A stretch of 64,000 nt of DNA from Bacillota bacterium (lineage in GTDB: Bacteria > Bacillota > Sulfobacillia > Sulfobacillales > Sulfobacillaceae): NCBI GenBank assembly GCA_026627385.1, contig JAPNUR010000017.1, positions 1 to 64,000 of the forward strand, in the 5' to 3' direction. The translations under genes were made by a program, and so were the position numbers. This document shows, piece after piece, positions 1-8,738 of this stretch. The stretch's first letter is position 1. The number at the start of each line of letters is the position of its first letter. A model generated the notes under the pieces. The model did no database searches and had not been told where the DNA came from. It was given only the letters and a program-made list of their open reading frames with translations.

Positions 1-102
1 CCCGATCCCATCCCGAGTCACCGTGTTCTTCAAGCAGCCACTGCGTCCTGCGATCCCACAGGTTTTATCATAGAGCCAGGGCGTGCGCAATACCGATGGC
101 AT

Positions 103-121
103 CCTCACGCTATGCGTGAGG
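103..121. repeat. Perfect 8-bp inverted repeat with 3-nt loop
   Basis: CCTCACGC and GCGTGAGG flank TAT, about 20 bases beyond the stop of the RNase J-like gene. No T-run follows on either side, so a classical terminator is not clear. The first 139 bases hold no convincing gene. Confidence 0.4.
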
Positions 122-139
122 GAATCAGGGGGTGCGGAC

Positions 140-1399
140 TCAGTGACGCCCAGATAATGGATATCGGCGTCCGCCACGCTCGGGAAGCCAACGCAGGGTA
201 CCTGGCGGGGGGATGAGGCGGTCAGGTTCTAGACTATGCAACGGGAAGAGAATCTCTGGCGCCACTAACTCGACTAAGCGGTTTAAATCGTCTGGACTCG
301 CATGGCCTCCAGTGCCAATAGGCCAGAAGGGGGTATGCGTCCACCGTAGCCAATCTTGCAAGATTTCCCACGCCGGATCGAATGATCCCAGGGGCTCCCC
401 ATTGGCATGCAAAAATACCGCGCCTGGGCCCACCGGGAGGTCTAAGAGCAGGGGAAGGTCGGTTAGCGCCAGCTGCAGGACGTATTCGCGCGGCCGGGCA
501 TGAATGTCACCCAAAAGGTCCTCGCTAAAGAGTTCAATCCTTTCGAGTCCCATCAGGCGCAAGAACTGCCCGATGGGAGCGGGCCAGAGGATGCGCCGTC
601 CCTGAGCGTGGGCAATGGCGATGAAGGATTGGACGCGTTCGATATTGCGAGGATACACACTCATCAGAACGAGCCCCGGCGTGGCTGCCAGAGCCGACTG
701 AAAACGGCGATCCACCTCCACTTCGGTGACCGTGGGCTGTTGAAATCCTTGAGACAGGGTTGTGCCTTCGATAACCAGAGCCCGTGCGCCGTGAACCGCC
801 CGCGCAAATGCGAGGCTCAGGTCCGGATGGCGTCCGTGCAACCGAATGTCACCGGTAAACGCGAGGATCCCATCGTCCGTTTGCACCGCGTAACCCGAGG
901 CACCAATCACATCGTGATCGACGGGATAGCGGGTAATCTGAAAAGGACCAAAGGTCAGCGTTTCGCCATCCGCCAGGGTGTGAAAGCGCGGTGTGCCGCC
1001 TTCTACCCCCTGGCCACTCTGTTCGAGGGCGTCCATGATGCGCTGGGTGTCAGGTGAGCAGTAAATGGGGATTCGAGGATCGACCCAGCCCGTGAGACCA
1101 ATGTGGTCGATATGCGCGTGCGTGATAAACAGGGCGGTGCGGCCATCGCTGCCGCCGGCCAGATCCAGCCCTTCAAGGGCATCGGGGCGATACAGGTGCG
1201 GAAGCCAGGGAGCCCCGCCGGTGCGCAGGCGGTCGCGGAGGACGTGCCCAGGGCGCGGAGCAACCGGCCCCCGAAACAACCCGCGGCCAGGCGAAAAGTC
1301 GAGGCCAAAATCTAGCAACACCCGCCAGCCCTCTTGTTCGACCAGAATCTTGCTAGAGCCAATAACACCGACCCCGCCCCAAAAACTAACTGTTGCCAT
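140..1399 (-). CDS. RNase J-like beta-CASP metallo-beta-lactamase protein
   Basis: Predicted 419-residue metal-dependent hydrolase. The MBL signature HAHIDHIG lies near residue 93 and GDIRLHG carries a metal-binding Asp. A beta-CASP insert follows (SVYPRNIERVQ), then GTGGHASPDDL and a late PLHS histidine, the order seen in RNase J and related nucleases. It is shorter than true RNase J (about 550 aa) and lacks the C-terminal domain, so the substrate is uncertain. I chose the third ATG of an ATGATGACGATG run because AGG sits 9 bases upstream. The start overlaps the end of the HAD gene by 14 bases, so the two are translationally coupled in the operon headed by the ABC permeases. A dedicated RNase role is inference. 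Confidence 0.75.
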   Translation of the reverse strand: MATVSFWGGVGVIGSSKILVEQEGWRVLLDFGLDFSPGRGLFRGPVAPRPGHVLRDRLRTGGAPWLPHLYRPDALEGLDLAGGSDGRTALFITHAHIDHIGLTGWVDPRIPIYCSPDTQRIMDALEQSGQGVEGGTPRFHTLADGETLTFGPFQITRYPVDHDVIGASGYAVQTDDGILAFTGDIRLHGRHPDLSLAFARAVHGARALVIEGTTLSQGFQQPTVTEVEVDRRFQSALAATPGLVLMSVYPRNIERVQSFIAIAHAQGRRILWPAPIGQFLRLMGLERIELFSEDLLGDIHARPREYVLQLALTDLPLLLDLPVGPGAVFLHANGEPLGSFDPAWEILQDWLRWTHTPFWPIGTGGHASPDDLNRLVELVAPEILFPLHSLEPDRLIPPPGTLRWLPERGGRRYPLSGRH

Positions 1400-2084
1400 C
1401 GTCATCATCCTTTGCAAGAGATTCAACCCATTGCCATACAAAGGGTAATACGTCTTCCAGAGTGCGCCCACGTACCGTGCTGGGGCCCGGGAAGTATCCG
1501 TGCGGACTGATGTGCACGGTGGACCACCCGAGGGCCCAGGCGGGGGCAATGTCGTTGTCGTAGTGGTCGCCAATGCTCAAGGTGCGGTGGGGCAAGGGAG
1601 CGCCGTGCCAGCGCGCGTGAGCAATGGATTCGAGTCCCTGTGGCTTTCCGGCGCTAGGGACCACGATATCGAACGCGTCTCGAAGGTGAAGCCGCTCGAG
1701 CAGGGGAAAACAGGCCTCGGCAGGACTGTTCGTGGCTAGCACCAAGTCAACGGTGCCGCGTACGGTGCGCAAGAATGTGACAAGACCGTCCGGCACTTCT
1801 AAGGGACACTGCACGGGATCCAACATGAAAGCGCGCGTTTCCAAAAAGGCCGACTGCCATACAGCGGTGTCATTAATAAACGGCAGAGCCAGCCGTACCA
1901 CAGCCTCCCAGTTGTCTCCGGCGACAACGCCCGGGGTCCCGCTGAGGTGGGCATCCACTTGTTGGAGATAGCGCGTGCGGTCGTCCTCGGCCAGGTGGCG
2001 GGCAATGGCGCGCGCATAATAGAAGTAGGGTGCGTCACCGCGATATAAGGTGCCATCAAAATCAAAGATTATGAGGCCGTGCAT
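1386..2084 (-). CDS. HAD-superfamily hydrolase
   Basis: About 232 residues. It opens with the HAD nucleophile motif DFDGTL (residues 7-12), has ATNS as the motif II threonine/serine region, and IGDHYDNDIAPA as the acidic motif IV. The cap domain between them is helical (class I). It probably removes phosphate from a small metabolite; the substrate cannot be read from sequence. The ATG at 2084 follows AAGGAT and starts the protein directly at the motif-I strand; the longer upstream open frame looks non-coding. It sits 56 bases after the permease and overlaps the MBL gene, suggesting one transcript. A sugar-phosphate substrate would fit the transporter context, but this is inference. Confidence 0.75.
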   Translation of the reverse strand: MHGLIIFDFDGTLYRGDAPYFYYARAIARHLAEDDRTRYLQQVDAHLSGTPGVVAGDNWEAVVRLALPFINDTAVWQSAFLETRAFMLDPVQCPLEVPDGLVTFLRTVRGTVDLVLATNSPAEACFPLLERLHLRDAFDIVVPSAGKPQGLESIAHARWHGAPLPHRTLSIGDHYDNDIAPAWALGWSTVHISPHGYFPGPSTVRGRTLEDVLPFVWQWVESLAKDDDDGNS

Positions 2085-2140
2085 GTCCCCATCCTTTCTT
2101 TTGCCAAACGTGGCGGAAAGTTGCGGCGCCGGGGCCTCGG

Positions 2141-3019
2141 TTACCCCTTGACGCTGCCGGTCGCGGCGTAAGCCCCAGCCAGAAACTGCCGTTGGGCGAC
2201 CAAAAAGAGTATCATAACCGGCAAGGTGGTAAAGACCACGGCGGCCGACAGCCCGGTCCAATCCGTGCCGTTGGTTCCCAAAAAAGTGGCAAGGCCGACC
2301 TCAATGGGCTGTACGCTGGGACTGGAGGTCATGATGTAGGGCCATAAAAAGGCATTCCAGGAACCGATGAACACATAAAGAGCAATGGTAATTAACGCTG
2401 GTTTGGCCATCGGCATGGCAATTTGCCATAAGAACCGGCCCTGGGAGGCACCGTCGAGCGCTGCCGCTTCCATTAATTCGCGAGGAAAACTTAAAAAGAA
2501 CTGCCGCAGGAGGAAGATACCAAACACTGACGCGCCAAACGGCACAATTTGCGCCCAATAAGTGTTGAGCCAGTGAATATCCCTTAACAAGATGTAATCA
2601 GGGATCAAGAGCACCGTCGTGGGGATCATCATAATGGCCAAAAACCCGGCAAACAGGATTTGTTTGCCCGGAAATTCCATCATGCCGAAGGCAAATCCGG
2701 CCAATAGCGACGTGACCAACACCAAGAGGGTGGTGAGCCCGGCAATGAAGAGGGTATTGGCAAAATAACGGAGCCACGGTGCCGCTGTCCACGCCTGGAC
2801 GTAATTGATCCATTGCCAATGGGGCAGGAATAAGGGGGGGAATTGCAGCACCTGGTTGGGGCTATTCAGCGAGGTGACAATGACCCAATAAAAGGGAAAG
2901 AGAAAGAGCAGCACCAAGATTGCGCCCACGAACCAGTGCCACCAGGGCCAGTGGTGACGGCGACGGTGTAGCGCTGCCATACGACGAGGTTGGGTCGTCA
3001 CGGTAGGTTCTGAACTCAT
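2141..3019 (-). CDS. Carbohydrate ABC transporter permease (MalG/UgpE type)
   Basis: About 292 residues with six predicted membrane helices. The first follows a basic N-terminus (residues ~28-50). The EAAxxDG coupling loop that contacts the ATPase is present (MEAAALDGASQGRFLWQI), identifying the sugar-importer permease family CUT1. Start at 3019 follows GGAGG at 7 bases. The partner permease lies just upstream. No solute-binding protein or ATPase is encoded nearby, so the transporter probably uses components from elsewhere, as with shared MsmX-type ATPases. The specific sugar is unknown. Confidence 0.85.
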   Translation of the reverse strand: MSSEPTVTTQPRRMAALHRRRHHWPWWHWFVGAILVLLFLFPFYWVIVTSLNSPNQVLQFPPLFLPHWQWINYVQAWTAAPWLRYFANTLFIAGLTTLLVLVTSLLAGFAFGMMEFPGKQILFAGFLAIMMIPTTVLLIPDYILLRDIHWLNTYWAQIVPFGASVFGIFLLRQFFLSFPRELMEAAALDGASQGRFLWQIAMPMAKPALITIALYVFIGSWNAFLWPYIMTSSPSVQPIEVGLATFLGTNGTDWTGLSAAVVFTTLPVMILFLVAQRQFLAGAYAATGSVKG

Positions 3020-3075
3020 AACATGCCTCCTTCCAAAAACACAGACCCTTGCGCGTGGCATTACGCCGCCACGCG

Positions 3076-3960
3076 TTATTGATAAAATGTGCGGCGCCGC
3101 GTAATGACCATCTGCAGCGCTGTGAGTCCGGCAATAATGACGAACAGGATGACCGCCAGTGCTGCGGCCGGTCCGGTCCGATAAAAGATAAATGCCATTT
3201 CGTACAAGAGATAGCTCACGGTGGTTGTAGACGACAGCGGGCCCCCTTCGGTCATGGTGAAGAATTGGGTAAAGGCTTGCATTGACCCAATAGTGGTGAC
3301 AACCAAGACGAATAGGGTGGTAGGTGACAAAAGAGGCCAGGTGACCGCCCAAAATTCTTGCCAGCGGGTGGCCCCGTCAATGCGCGCCGCCTCCGTCAAT
3401 TCGTGCGAAATGGCCGACAAACCGGCCATAAAGATAATGACGTCGAATCCGAGGCTATGCCACAAGGTGTAGATGATCACGCCAATCATGGCCCAGTGCG
3501 GGCTTTCTAACCAGCCCAGTTGCGGTAGATGCAACCCGTGCAGGATGCCGTTTAAGAGGCCGAACTGGGGATTAAAAATCCAAATCCACACGATAGACGT
3601 GGCGACCACGGGGGTCACATATGGCGAAAAGACAGACAACCGCACGAAAGCGCGCCCAGGAAAATTCTTCATAAGGGCTAGCGCGATGATGAGGGCCAGA
3701 AATAACCCTACGGGCACGGTGCCGATGACAAAGTATAAGGATACTAAAAGACTATGCCAAAATTCACTCGAGGTTAAGAGGTTGCGGTAGTTGCCCAGTC
3801 CGACATAAGTGGACATGGCGCTATTCAGAAAGTCCCAATTGAAAAAACTAATATAGAGGACAAACGCCGCAGGCAAAATCGTAAAGATGAGGAAGATCAG
3901 ACCGGCAGGCGTTAAATAGAGGTAAGGGATAAAACGGCGCCGTCGGGAATCACCAATCAT
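3076..3960 (-). CDS. Carbohydrate ABC transporter permease (MalF/UgpA type)
   Basis: About 294 residues with six predicted helices. The first is LYLTPAGLIFLIFTILPAAF, and the coupling loop is ELTEAARIDGATRWQEF (EAAxxDG). This is the typical MalF-type partner of a CUT1 sugar importer. Start at 3960 is preceded by GAGGAG. It is the first gene of the minus-strand operon, behind a well-formed promoter with an overlapping inverted repeat. In most such operons a binding-protein gene comes first; here it is missing, and a decayed transposon lies upstream. Loss of the binding-protein gene through that insertion is possible but not shown. Confidence 0.85.
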   Translation of the reverse strand: MIGDSRRRRFIPYLYLTPAGLIFLIFTILPAAFVLYISFFNWDFLNSAMSTYVGLGNYRNLLTSSEFWHSLLVSLYFVIGTVPVGLFLALIIALALMKNFPGRAFVRLSVFSPYVTPVVATSIVWIWIFNPQFGLLNGILHGLHLPQLGWLESPHWAMIGVIIYTLWHSLGFDVIIFMAGLSAISHELTEAARIDGATRWQEFWAVTWPLLSPTTLFVLVVTTIGSMQAFTQFFTMTEGGPLSSTTTVSYLLYEMAFIFYRTGPAAALAVILFVIIAGLTALQMVITRRRTFYQ

Positions 3961-4012
3961 GGCTGAAACTCCTCGCCTTTGTTGTGGGCTGGCAGGCATA
4001 GGCCAGGAGATC

Positions 4013-4041
4013 ATCCTATCACGATGTCAAAACATTGACAA
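4013..4041 (-). promoter_or_regulatory. Promoter and operator of the ABC permease operon
   Basis: Reading the minus strand, TTGTCA (-35, 4036-4041) is spaced 17 bases from TAGGAT (-10, 4013-4018). A perfect 6-bp inverted repeat, TGTCAA-AACA-TTGACA (4025-4040), overlaps the -35 box. This is the expected place for a repressor such as a sugar-responsive regulator. No regulator gene is adjacent. Confidence 0.6.
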
Positions 4042-4082
4042 TGATTCGGCTCTCAAGGGGTTGCGTTTTTATCTCTTCTTAA

Positions 4083-4857
4083 TTAACGAGGAATCTTGAC
4101 ATCCTCCCCAGGCACACCGGGTGGGTCCCGTCCTGTCTCGTGCGTCGCAAAAGCGAAACGCCGGTTGGCCACCCGCTCCTGCAGGCGGGCGATCTGGCGG
4201 TGGATTTTCACCCGGTTCCGCGACCCCTTCGTTTTCATAGCGCGGCACCGTGCCGGATCTGCAGCCGCCAGCATTCGGGTTCATCTTTTCCCCGTGGACA
4301 GGGTGCGAAATCGTGAAGGTTCAGGTTCAGGCCGACGGCGCGATCCTCTGCCTCCGGCACCGGATCGGGGCTTTGACACTTATCCACGTCCGGGAGGAAC
4401 GCGAAGAACTGGCCCGACGGACTCGGCGCACCGTGACGCTCTTGATGCGGCCCGTGAACCGCCGCCTGAACACCGCCCGGACGCCTCCCGCCTTCGGCAC
4501 ATAGAGCATGGCGTGGTCCCAATCCACCCGGACCCCTTGCGATAGACTGCGTTTTGCGGGCCGTGCTTGGTCTTGAACCGGAGATAGCTCCGTTTCTTCT
4601 CTCGAAAGAAGCGGGTGAAGGCCTTGTTTGCTGGAGCGGTTGGGCCGCTACCTCCTAGAGCCGCGGCAGGTCCTGCCTAAGGGCCGTGAGGCGTTTATCC
4701 AACTGGAAGGGGTGAGGCCCTGGCCTGGGGTTTGAGATGTCTGGGTTGTTCAGACTAAGCCCCAATTATAGACATCCCGCACACACCCGAATTGGCGGTT
4801 CAGGAACGCGGCGTGCTCTTCCCTCGGATAGAGGCGATAGCGGGATGCCCTGACCAT
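4083..4857 (-). pseudogene. tnpB: Degenerate IS200/IS605-family tnpB
   Basis: On the minus strand the ATG at 4857 begins a TnpB-like N-terminus (YRLYP near residue 7, then CVRDVYNWGL) that stops after about 35 codons. Further blocks follow in changing frames: LDKRLTALRQDL, FTRFFREKKRSYLRFKTKHG, GRIKSVTVRR, VGLNLNLHDFA, then KGSRNRVKIHRQIARLQERV. The last frame ends abruptly at GEDVKIPR and a stop near 4083. The order matches OrfB/TnpB, but there are several frameshifts and the catalytic C-terminal half and zinc ribbon are gone. This is a dead, internally deleted element. Bases 4858-5011 hold no gene and may be its left end. Confidence 0.85.
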
Positions 4858-4981
4858 GCTGAGGGAATACCACTGTTTGCGCTAAACCGCGACCGTGAAC
4901 GGCGTGCGGGCTTGAGTCCCTTGACCGTGGCGCCTGATATCCCCAGACCGGGCGGTCAGGGCTTTACGGCGCCTTTCGGTA

Positions 4982-4997
4982 ACTCGTGATTACGAGT
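4982..4997. repeat. Inverted repeat ACTCGT-GATT-ACGAGT
   Basis: A perfect 6-bp stem with a 4-base loop, directly followed by the palindrome TATTGCAATA (4997-5006). It lies between the tnpB relic and the stop codon of the next minus-strand gene. It could be a weak terminator for that gene or the left-end structure of the IS element. No T-run is seen. Confidence 0.4.
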
Positions 4998-5011
4998 ATT
5001 GCAATAGCTGG

Positions 5012-5407
5012 CTAGAGCGTCGGTTCTTGGCCAGGCCAGCGCACCGTGACCACCCAGCGCGGACGCGGAAAGTCGCGGACATCTAATGGCCGAGGGCTGC
5101 GCGGCGTGAGGCCGTCGAGCACCACCCAGCCACTCTGGGGCGGGATTCCCCTAGCGCGAAACTTGAGGGTTTTTAGCCGCCGAGCCAGTTCCTGTCGGTG
5201 GGCGGTGGCCACCGTTTGTCGAATTTCAGACAGCTCGCGTGCTAGATCCTCGGTGATGGCGAGATCGTCGGGGCCGCGGTAGATGCGGGCGCCCGTGACT
5301 TCGGGGTAACCGGCCTCAGAGGGTGCCCAGGTGGTGAGCGCGCGGCTCACCGCTTCTACGGCCTGCCCGCCGTCTTGCGCATGAACCACCCACCATTGTT
5401 CCCACAT
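5012..5407 (-). CDS. Hypothetical protein
   Basis: About 131 residues of unknown function. It opens with MWEQWWVVHAQDGG and has a charged helical middle (ITEDLARELSEIRQTV) and a proline- and tryptophan-rich end. There is no signal peptide, membrane helix or recognisable catalytic motif. The ATG at 5407 is chosen because GGGGG lies upstream; a longer open frame could start 33 bases earlier. It lies between the tnpB relic and a small zinc-ribbon gene on the same strand and could be cotranscribed with the latter. Confidence 0.55.
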   Translation of the reverse strand: MWEQWWVVHAQDGGQAVEAVSRALTTWAPSEAGYPEVTGARIYRGPDDLAITEDLARELSEIRQTVATAHRQELARRLKTLKFRARGIPPQSGWVVLDGLTPRSPRPLDVRDFPRPRWVVTVRWPGQEPTL

Positions 5408-5472
5408 GCTCAATCCCCCAATCTTTGGCCCATGGCGCAAAAAGGCCCTGACCCCAAAGGCCAGGGACCTTA

Positions 5473-5646
5473 TTACCGCCAGTTTGCGCGCGGCGCTTCT
5501 GTTTCACGCCAAGCCACTTTGGTGCTTTGATCCCAGCAGGTGGGGCATAATCGCGCCTGCCCGGTCTCGATGACATCGCGCGATGTTAAAGGCTCGTCGC
5601 AAATTTGGCAGAAACCCACAGATTCGTACGCTAATGCATGACGCAT
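5473..5646 (-). CDS. Small zinc-ribbon protein
   Basis: 57 residues with two CxxC knuckles (CQIC near residue 13, CPTC near residue 34) about 20 residues apart, which should bind one zinc ion. The ATG at 5646 has AAAGGGG about 8 bases upstream; an upstream GTG overlaps that site. A minus-strand promoter lies 40-70 bases before it. Small proteins of this kind are common in spore formers, but I cannot assign a function. Confidence 0.6.
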   Translation of the reverse strand: MRHALAYESVGFCQICDEPLTSRDVIETGQARLCPTCWDQSTKVAWRETEAPRANWR

Positions 5647-5688
5647 GAGGTTCACCCCTTTTTCGGAATTCTTCTACTTGATGACAAC

Positions 5689-5716
5689 ATTATAGCAGAA
5701 CTTTGGGAATGTGAAC
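5689..5716 (-). promoter_or_regulatory. Sigma-A-type promoter for the small zinc-ribbon gene
   Basis: On the minus strand, GTTCAC (5711-5716) is 16 bases from a perfect TATAAT (5689-5694). It lies in an AT-rich stretch unlike the surrounding GC-rich DNA and about 40 bases before the start codon of the zinc-ribbon gene. Confidence 0.55.
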
Positions 5717-5833
5717 ACTATCACAAGCATTTTTTTGAAAATATTTTTTGGTTTTCCCAAGCTGCCATTCACTTGCCATTCTGGGGCGATTTGGGTAGGG
5801 TGATCAGGGAGTGTCGACGCGAGGAGGAAGAGC

Positions 5834-6619
5834 ATGCTGTTAGCCCAGCGAAAAGCCTTAGTGACTGGGAGTTCCCGTGGTATTGGCCGTGCCATTGCGT
5901 TAGCCCTGGCCCGCGAAGGAGCCGATGTGGTGATTCACTACCGGCGGCAGCAGGCGGAAGCGGAAGCGGTGGGGGCGGAGGTCGAGGCCTTAGGGCGTCG
6001 CGCATTGGTCGTGCCCGCAGAATTGGAAAGTGCCGGCGAGGTGGAAAAGCTCTTTGACGTGGTTCGAGAGAGTTGGGGGGCTCTGGACATCTTTGTCGCC
6101 AACGCCGCAGCCTCGGCTTTCAAGCCGGTCCTGGAATTGAAGCCTTATCACCTGGAGCGCACGTATCGCTTGCTAGTAGAAAATTTTGTATTATCGGTGC
6201 AAAAAGCCGTGCCGCTGATGGAAGGCCGTCCCGGCCGCATTATCACCATTTCTGGCCACGGGGTGCATTTTACCCTGCCACGCTATGCGAATATTGCAGC
6301 GGCCAAGGGAGCCATTGAAACGCTGACCCGTTATTTGGCGCACGAACTGGGTCCGCAGCAGATCACGGTGAATGCTATTGCGCCAGGGGTGATTGCCACC
6401 GACTCGGAACAATTTTACATGGGGGATAAGTTGGCTGCGTTTGATGCGGCGTGCGGGCGGGCTACTCCGCTCGGTCGCGTGGGTCGCCCCGAGGATGTCG
6501 CGGATGTGGCGGTGTTTTTGGCGAGTGACTGGTCGCGATTTGTCACCGGCCAGGTGATTGTTGTCGATGGGGGGCTCACCTTGACCTCAGGGCCGTTTGT
6601 TGAAGTGCTAGGTCACTAG
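5834..6619 (+). CDS. fabL: FabL-type enoyl-ACP reductase-like SDR
   Basis: 261 residues, short-chain dehydrogenase fold. TGSSRGIG (residues 11-18) binds the dinucleotide and NAAAS follows strand 4. The usual YxxxK motif is absent; instead RYANIAAAK gives Tyr-x6-Lys, the arrangement that marks FabL (enoyl-ACP reductase III) of Bacillus. The text around it (ETLTRYLAHELG) also matches FabL. It would reduce enoyl-ACP in fatty-acid synthesis using NADPH. Start follows GAGGAGGAAGAGC. It lies 22 bases before pdhA and is probably cotranscribed with the pyruvate dehydrogenase genes, linking acetyl-CoA supply to lipid synthesis. A different substrate remains possible. Confidence 0.65.
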   Translation: MLLAQRKALVTGSSRGIGRAIALALAREGADVVIHYRRQQAEAEAVGAEVEALGRRALVVPAELESAGEVEKLFDVVRESWGALDIFVANAAASAFKPVLELKPYHLERTYRLLVENFVLSVQKAVPLMEGRPGRIITISGHGVHFTLPRYANIAAAKGAIETLTRYLAHELGPQQITVNAIAPGVIATDSEQFYMGDKLAAFDAACGRATPLGRVGRPEDVADVAVFLASDWSRFVTGQVIVVDGGLTLTSGPFVEVLGH

Positions 6620-6641
6620 CGCAGAGAAAAAGGGGGAAACG

Positions 6642-7727
6642 ATGGATCCTCTGAAAGCATTTCCGCTAATTCAGGTCTTGGACGAAGACGGGCGGTTAAT
6701 CGGCGACAGGTCTCAGGTCAGCGATGACCAACTGCGGGCGTTTTTTCGATGGCTGACGATCCTTCGCACGTTGGATCAGCGAGCGTGGAACCTGCAGCGG
6801 CAAGGCCGCATCGGCACCTATCCTCCCTTTAGCGGCCAGGAGGCGACACAGGTGGGGGTCGCCGCGGCGTTATCCCCAGACGATTGGCTATGCGGGAGTT
6901 ATCGCGATTGGGCGGCGCTGGTATACCGGGGGGTCCCGCTCTACTTTCCCCTGCTGAATAGCATGGGGCATCCGGCGGCTGGCGCCTTTCCGGATCCTGT
7001 TCAGGCACTGCCGGTCCAAGTGGTGATTGCCGCGCAGATTTTGCATGCGGTGGGTTTGGCGTGGGCGGCCAAGCTCCAAGGTGAGCCTCGGATAGCAGTG
7101 GCTTTGTTTGGCGATGGAGCCACCTCCCAGGGCGATTTTCACGAAGCCTTGAACCTCGCTTCAGTGATGTCAGCTCCAGCGGTCTTCGTGTGTCAAAACA
7201 ACCAGTGGGCCATTAGCGTCCCCCTCCATCGGCAAATGCACAGTCAAACTATTGCCCAGCGCGCCATTGCTTATAACATTGAAGGACTCCGGGTGGACGG
7301 CAACGACATTATTGCCGTCTATCAGACCATGAAAGAGGTGGTGGAGCGCGTGCGGGCAGGCGGGGGCCCAGTGCTCGTCGAGGCCGTGACATACCGGCTA
7401 GGGGCGCATACGACGGCCGACGACCCCACCCGCTATCGGGCGCGCGAGGAGGATGAGCGCTTCCGGCATGGAGAGCCGTTGGCGCGACTGCGCCGGTACC
7501 TCCTGGCCAGTCAGATCCTGAGCGAGGACGAGATGCAGGCGATTGAGGAGGAGGCCAAGGGGTTGGTGGAACAGGCGGTGACGGACGCCGCGTCCTATCC
7601 CCCGAGTCCCCCCGAATCGGTGTTCGACCATGTTTACGCATCGATTCCCCCGCAACTATTGAGCCAGCAGGAGGAATTAGCCCGGCGGGTGCGCGAAGGG
7701 CGTCGAGGAGGTCAGTCCCATGGCTAA
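6642..7727 (+). CDS. pdhA: Pyruvate dehydrogenase E1 component, alpha subunit
   Basis: 361 residues. This thiamine-diphosphate subunit decarboxylates the 2-oxo acid. The ThDP motif begins GDGATSQGDFHEALN and ends near CQNNQWAIS. The phosphorylation-loop-like region (YRLGAHTTADDPTRY) is typical of E1 alpha. The N-terminus (FPLIQVLDEDG, then LRTLDQRAWNLQRQGRIG) resembles Bacillus PdhA more than branched-chain E1, so pyruvate is the likelier substrate. It overlaps pdhB by 8 bases. Confidence 0.9.
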   Translation: MDPLKAFPLIQVLDEDGRLIGDRSQVSDDQLRAFFRWLTILRTLDQRAWNLQRQGRIGTYPPFSGQEATQVGVAAALSPDDWLCGSYRDWAALVYRGVPLYFPLLNSMGHPAAGAFPDPVQALPVQVVIAAQILHAVGLAWAAKLQGEPRIAVALFGDGATSQGDFHEALNLASVMSAPAVFVCQNNQWAISVPLHRQMHSQTIAQRAIAYNIEGLRVDGNDIIAVYQTMKEVVERVRAGGGPVLVEAVTYRLGAHTTADDPTRYRAREEDERFRHGEPLARLRRYLLASQILSEDEMQAIEEEAKGLVEQAVTDAASYPPSPPESVFDHVYASIPPQLLSQQEELARRVREGRRGGQSHG

Positions 7728-8697
7728 CATCACGATGATTCAGGCGATAAACCAGGCGTTAGACTTGGCGCTGTCCGCCGACGATCGGGTGATGGTGCTG
7801 GGCGAGGATGTGGGACCCAACGGGGGCGTCTTTCGCGCCACGGAAGGCCTCTACGAAAAATATGGCGGCCAGCGTGTGGTGGATACGCCATTAGCGGAGT
7901 CGGCGATCATTGGCAGCGCGGTGGGGCTGGCTCTGGGGGGAATGCGTCCGGTTGCGGAAATTCAGTTTTTAGGCTTTATTTTCGAAGCCATGGACCAAAT
8001 GAGCACGCAAGCGTCGCGCCTCCGATTTCGCTCGTACGGCCGCTACCATGTTCCCTTGGTGGTACGCGCGCCCTATGGCGGTGGTGTGCGAACGCCCGAG
8101 ATTCATTCCGACAGTTTGGAAGCATTGTTTAGCCATTTACCGGGGTTGAAAGTCGTCACCCCTTCGACACCGTACGATGCCAAAGGGCTCCTCTTGGCCA
8201 GCATTAGCGATCCGGACCCGGTGCTCTTTCTCGAGCCGATGCGGCTGTACCGCGCCATGCGTCAAGAGGTTCCCGACTCGTGGTACGAAGTGCCGTTGGG
8301 CTCCGCCCGGGTCGTGCGCCCCGGCGATGATGTGAGCGTGATTGCGTACGGCCCCATGGTGCCGGTTGCCGAGGCTGCAGCGGAAACGTTGCTCCAGTCT
8401 GACATTTCGGTCGAAGTGATTGATGTGAGGACCCTCAATCCGTTAGACCTCGAAACCCTGAGCGCTAGTGTCGCCAAAACGGGACGGGCGGTGATTGTCC
8501 ACGAGGCCCAGCGAACAGGAGGGCTGGGCGCTGAAATAGCGGCGAGCTTGCAAGAGCGCGCGTTTTTGTCGCTCGAAGCGCCCATTATGCGCGTGACCGG
8601 ATACGATACCCCGTTTCCTGTGCCCTCGGTGGAAGATTGGTGGCTGCCCGACGCCGACCGCGTGGCAGACGCCGTCAATTTCGTCCTGCACTACTAA
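7720..8697 (+). CDS. pdhB: Pyruvate dehydrogenase E1 component, beta subunit
   Basis: 325 residues, the usual length for E1 beta. LGEDVGPNGGVFRAT near residue 27 and DTPLAESAIIG near residue 57 are characteristic. RAPYGGGVRTPEIHS is the conserved cofactor-side loop, and the C-terminal transketolase domain (residues ~200-325) is complete. GAGGAGG sits 8 bases before the ATG, inside the end of pdhA. It pairs with the alpha subunit to form the alpha2beta2 decarboxylase that reductively acylates the E2 lipoyl group. Confidence 0.92.
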   Translation: MANITMIQAINQALDLALSADDRVMVLGEDVGPNGGVFRATEGLYEKYGGQRVVDTPLAESAIIGSAVGLALGGMRPVAEIQFLGFIFEAMDQMSTQASRLRFRSYGRYHVPLVVRAPYGGGVRTPEIHSDSLEALFSHLPGLKVVTPSTPYDAKGLLLASISDPDPVLFLEPMRLYRAMRQEVPDSWYEVPLGSARVVRPGDDVSVIAYGPMVPVAEAAAETLLQSDISVEVIDVRTLNPLDLETLSASVAKTGRAVIVHEAQRTGGLGAEIAASLQERAFLSLEAPIMRVTGYDTPFPVPSVEDWWLPDADRVADAVNFVLHY

Positions 8698-8738
8698 GGG
8701 AGCAGGTGCGTCGGAGACGCTGAGAAAGGCAGGGTGAC

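Noticed and set aside
500-1057. Plus-strand open frame of 185 codons
   Set aside because: It lies opposite the RNase J-like gene, lacks domain similarity and is a shadow of GC-rich coding DNA.
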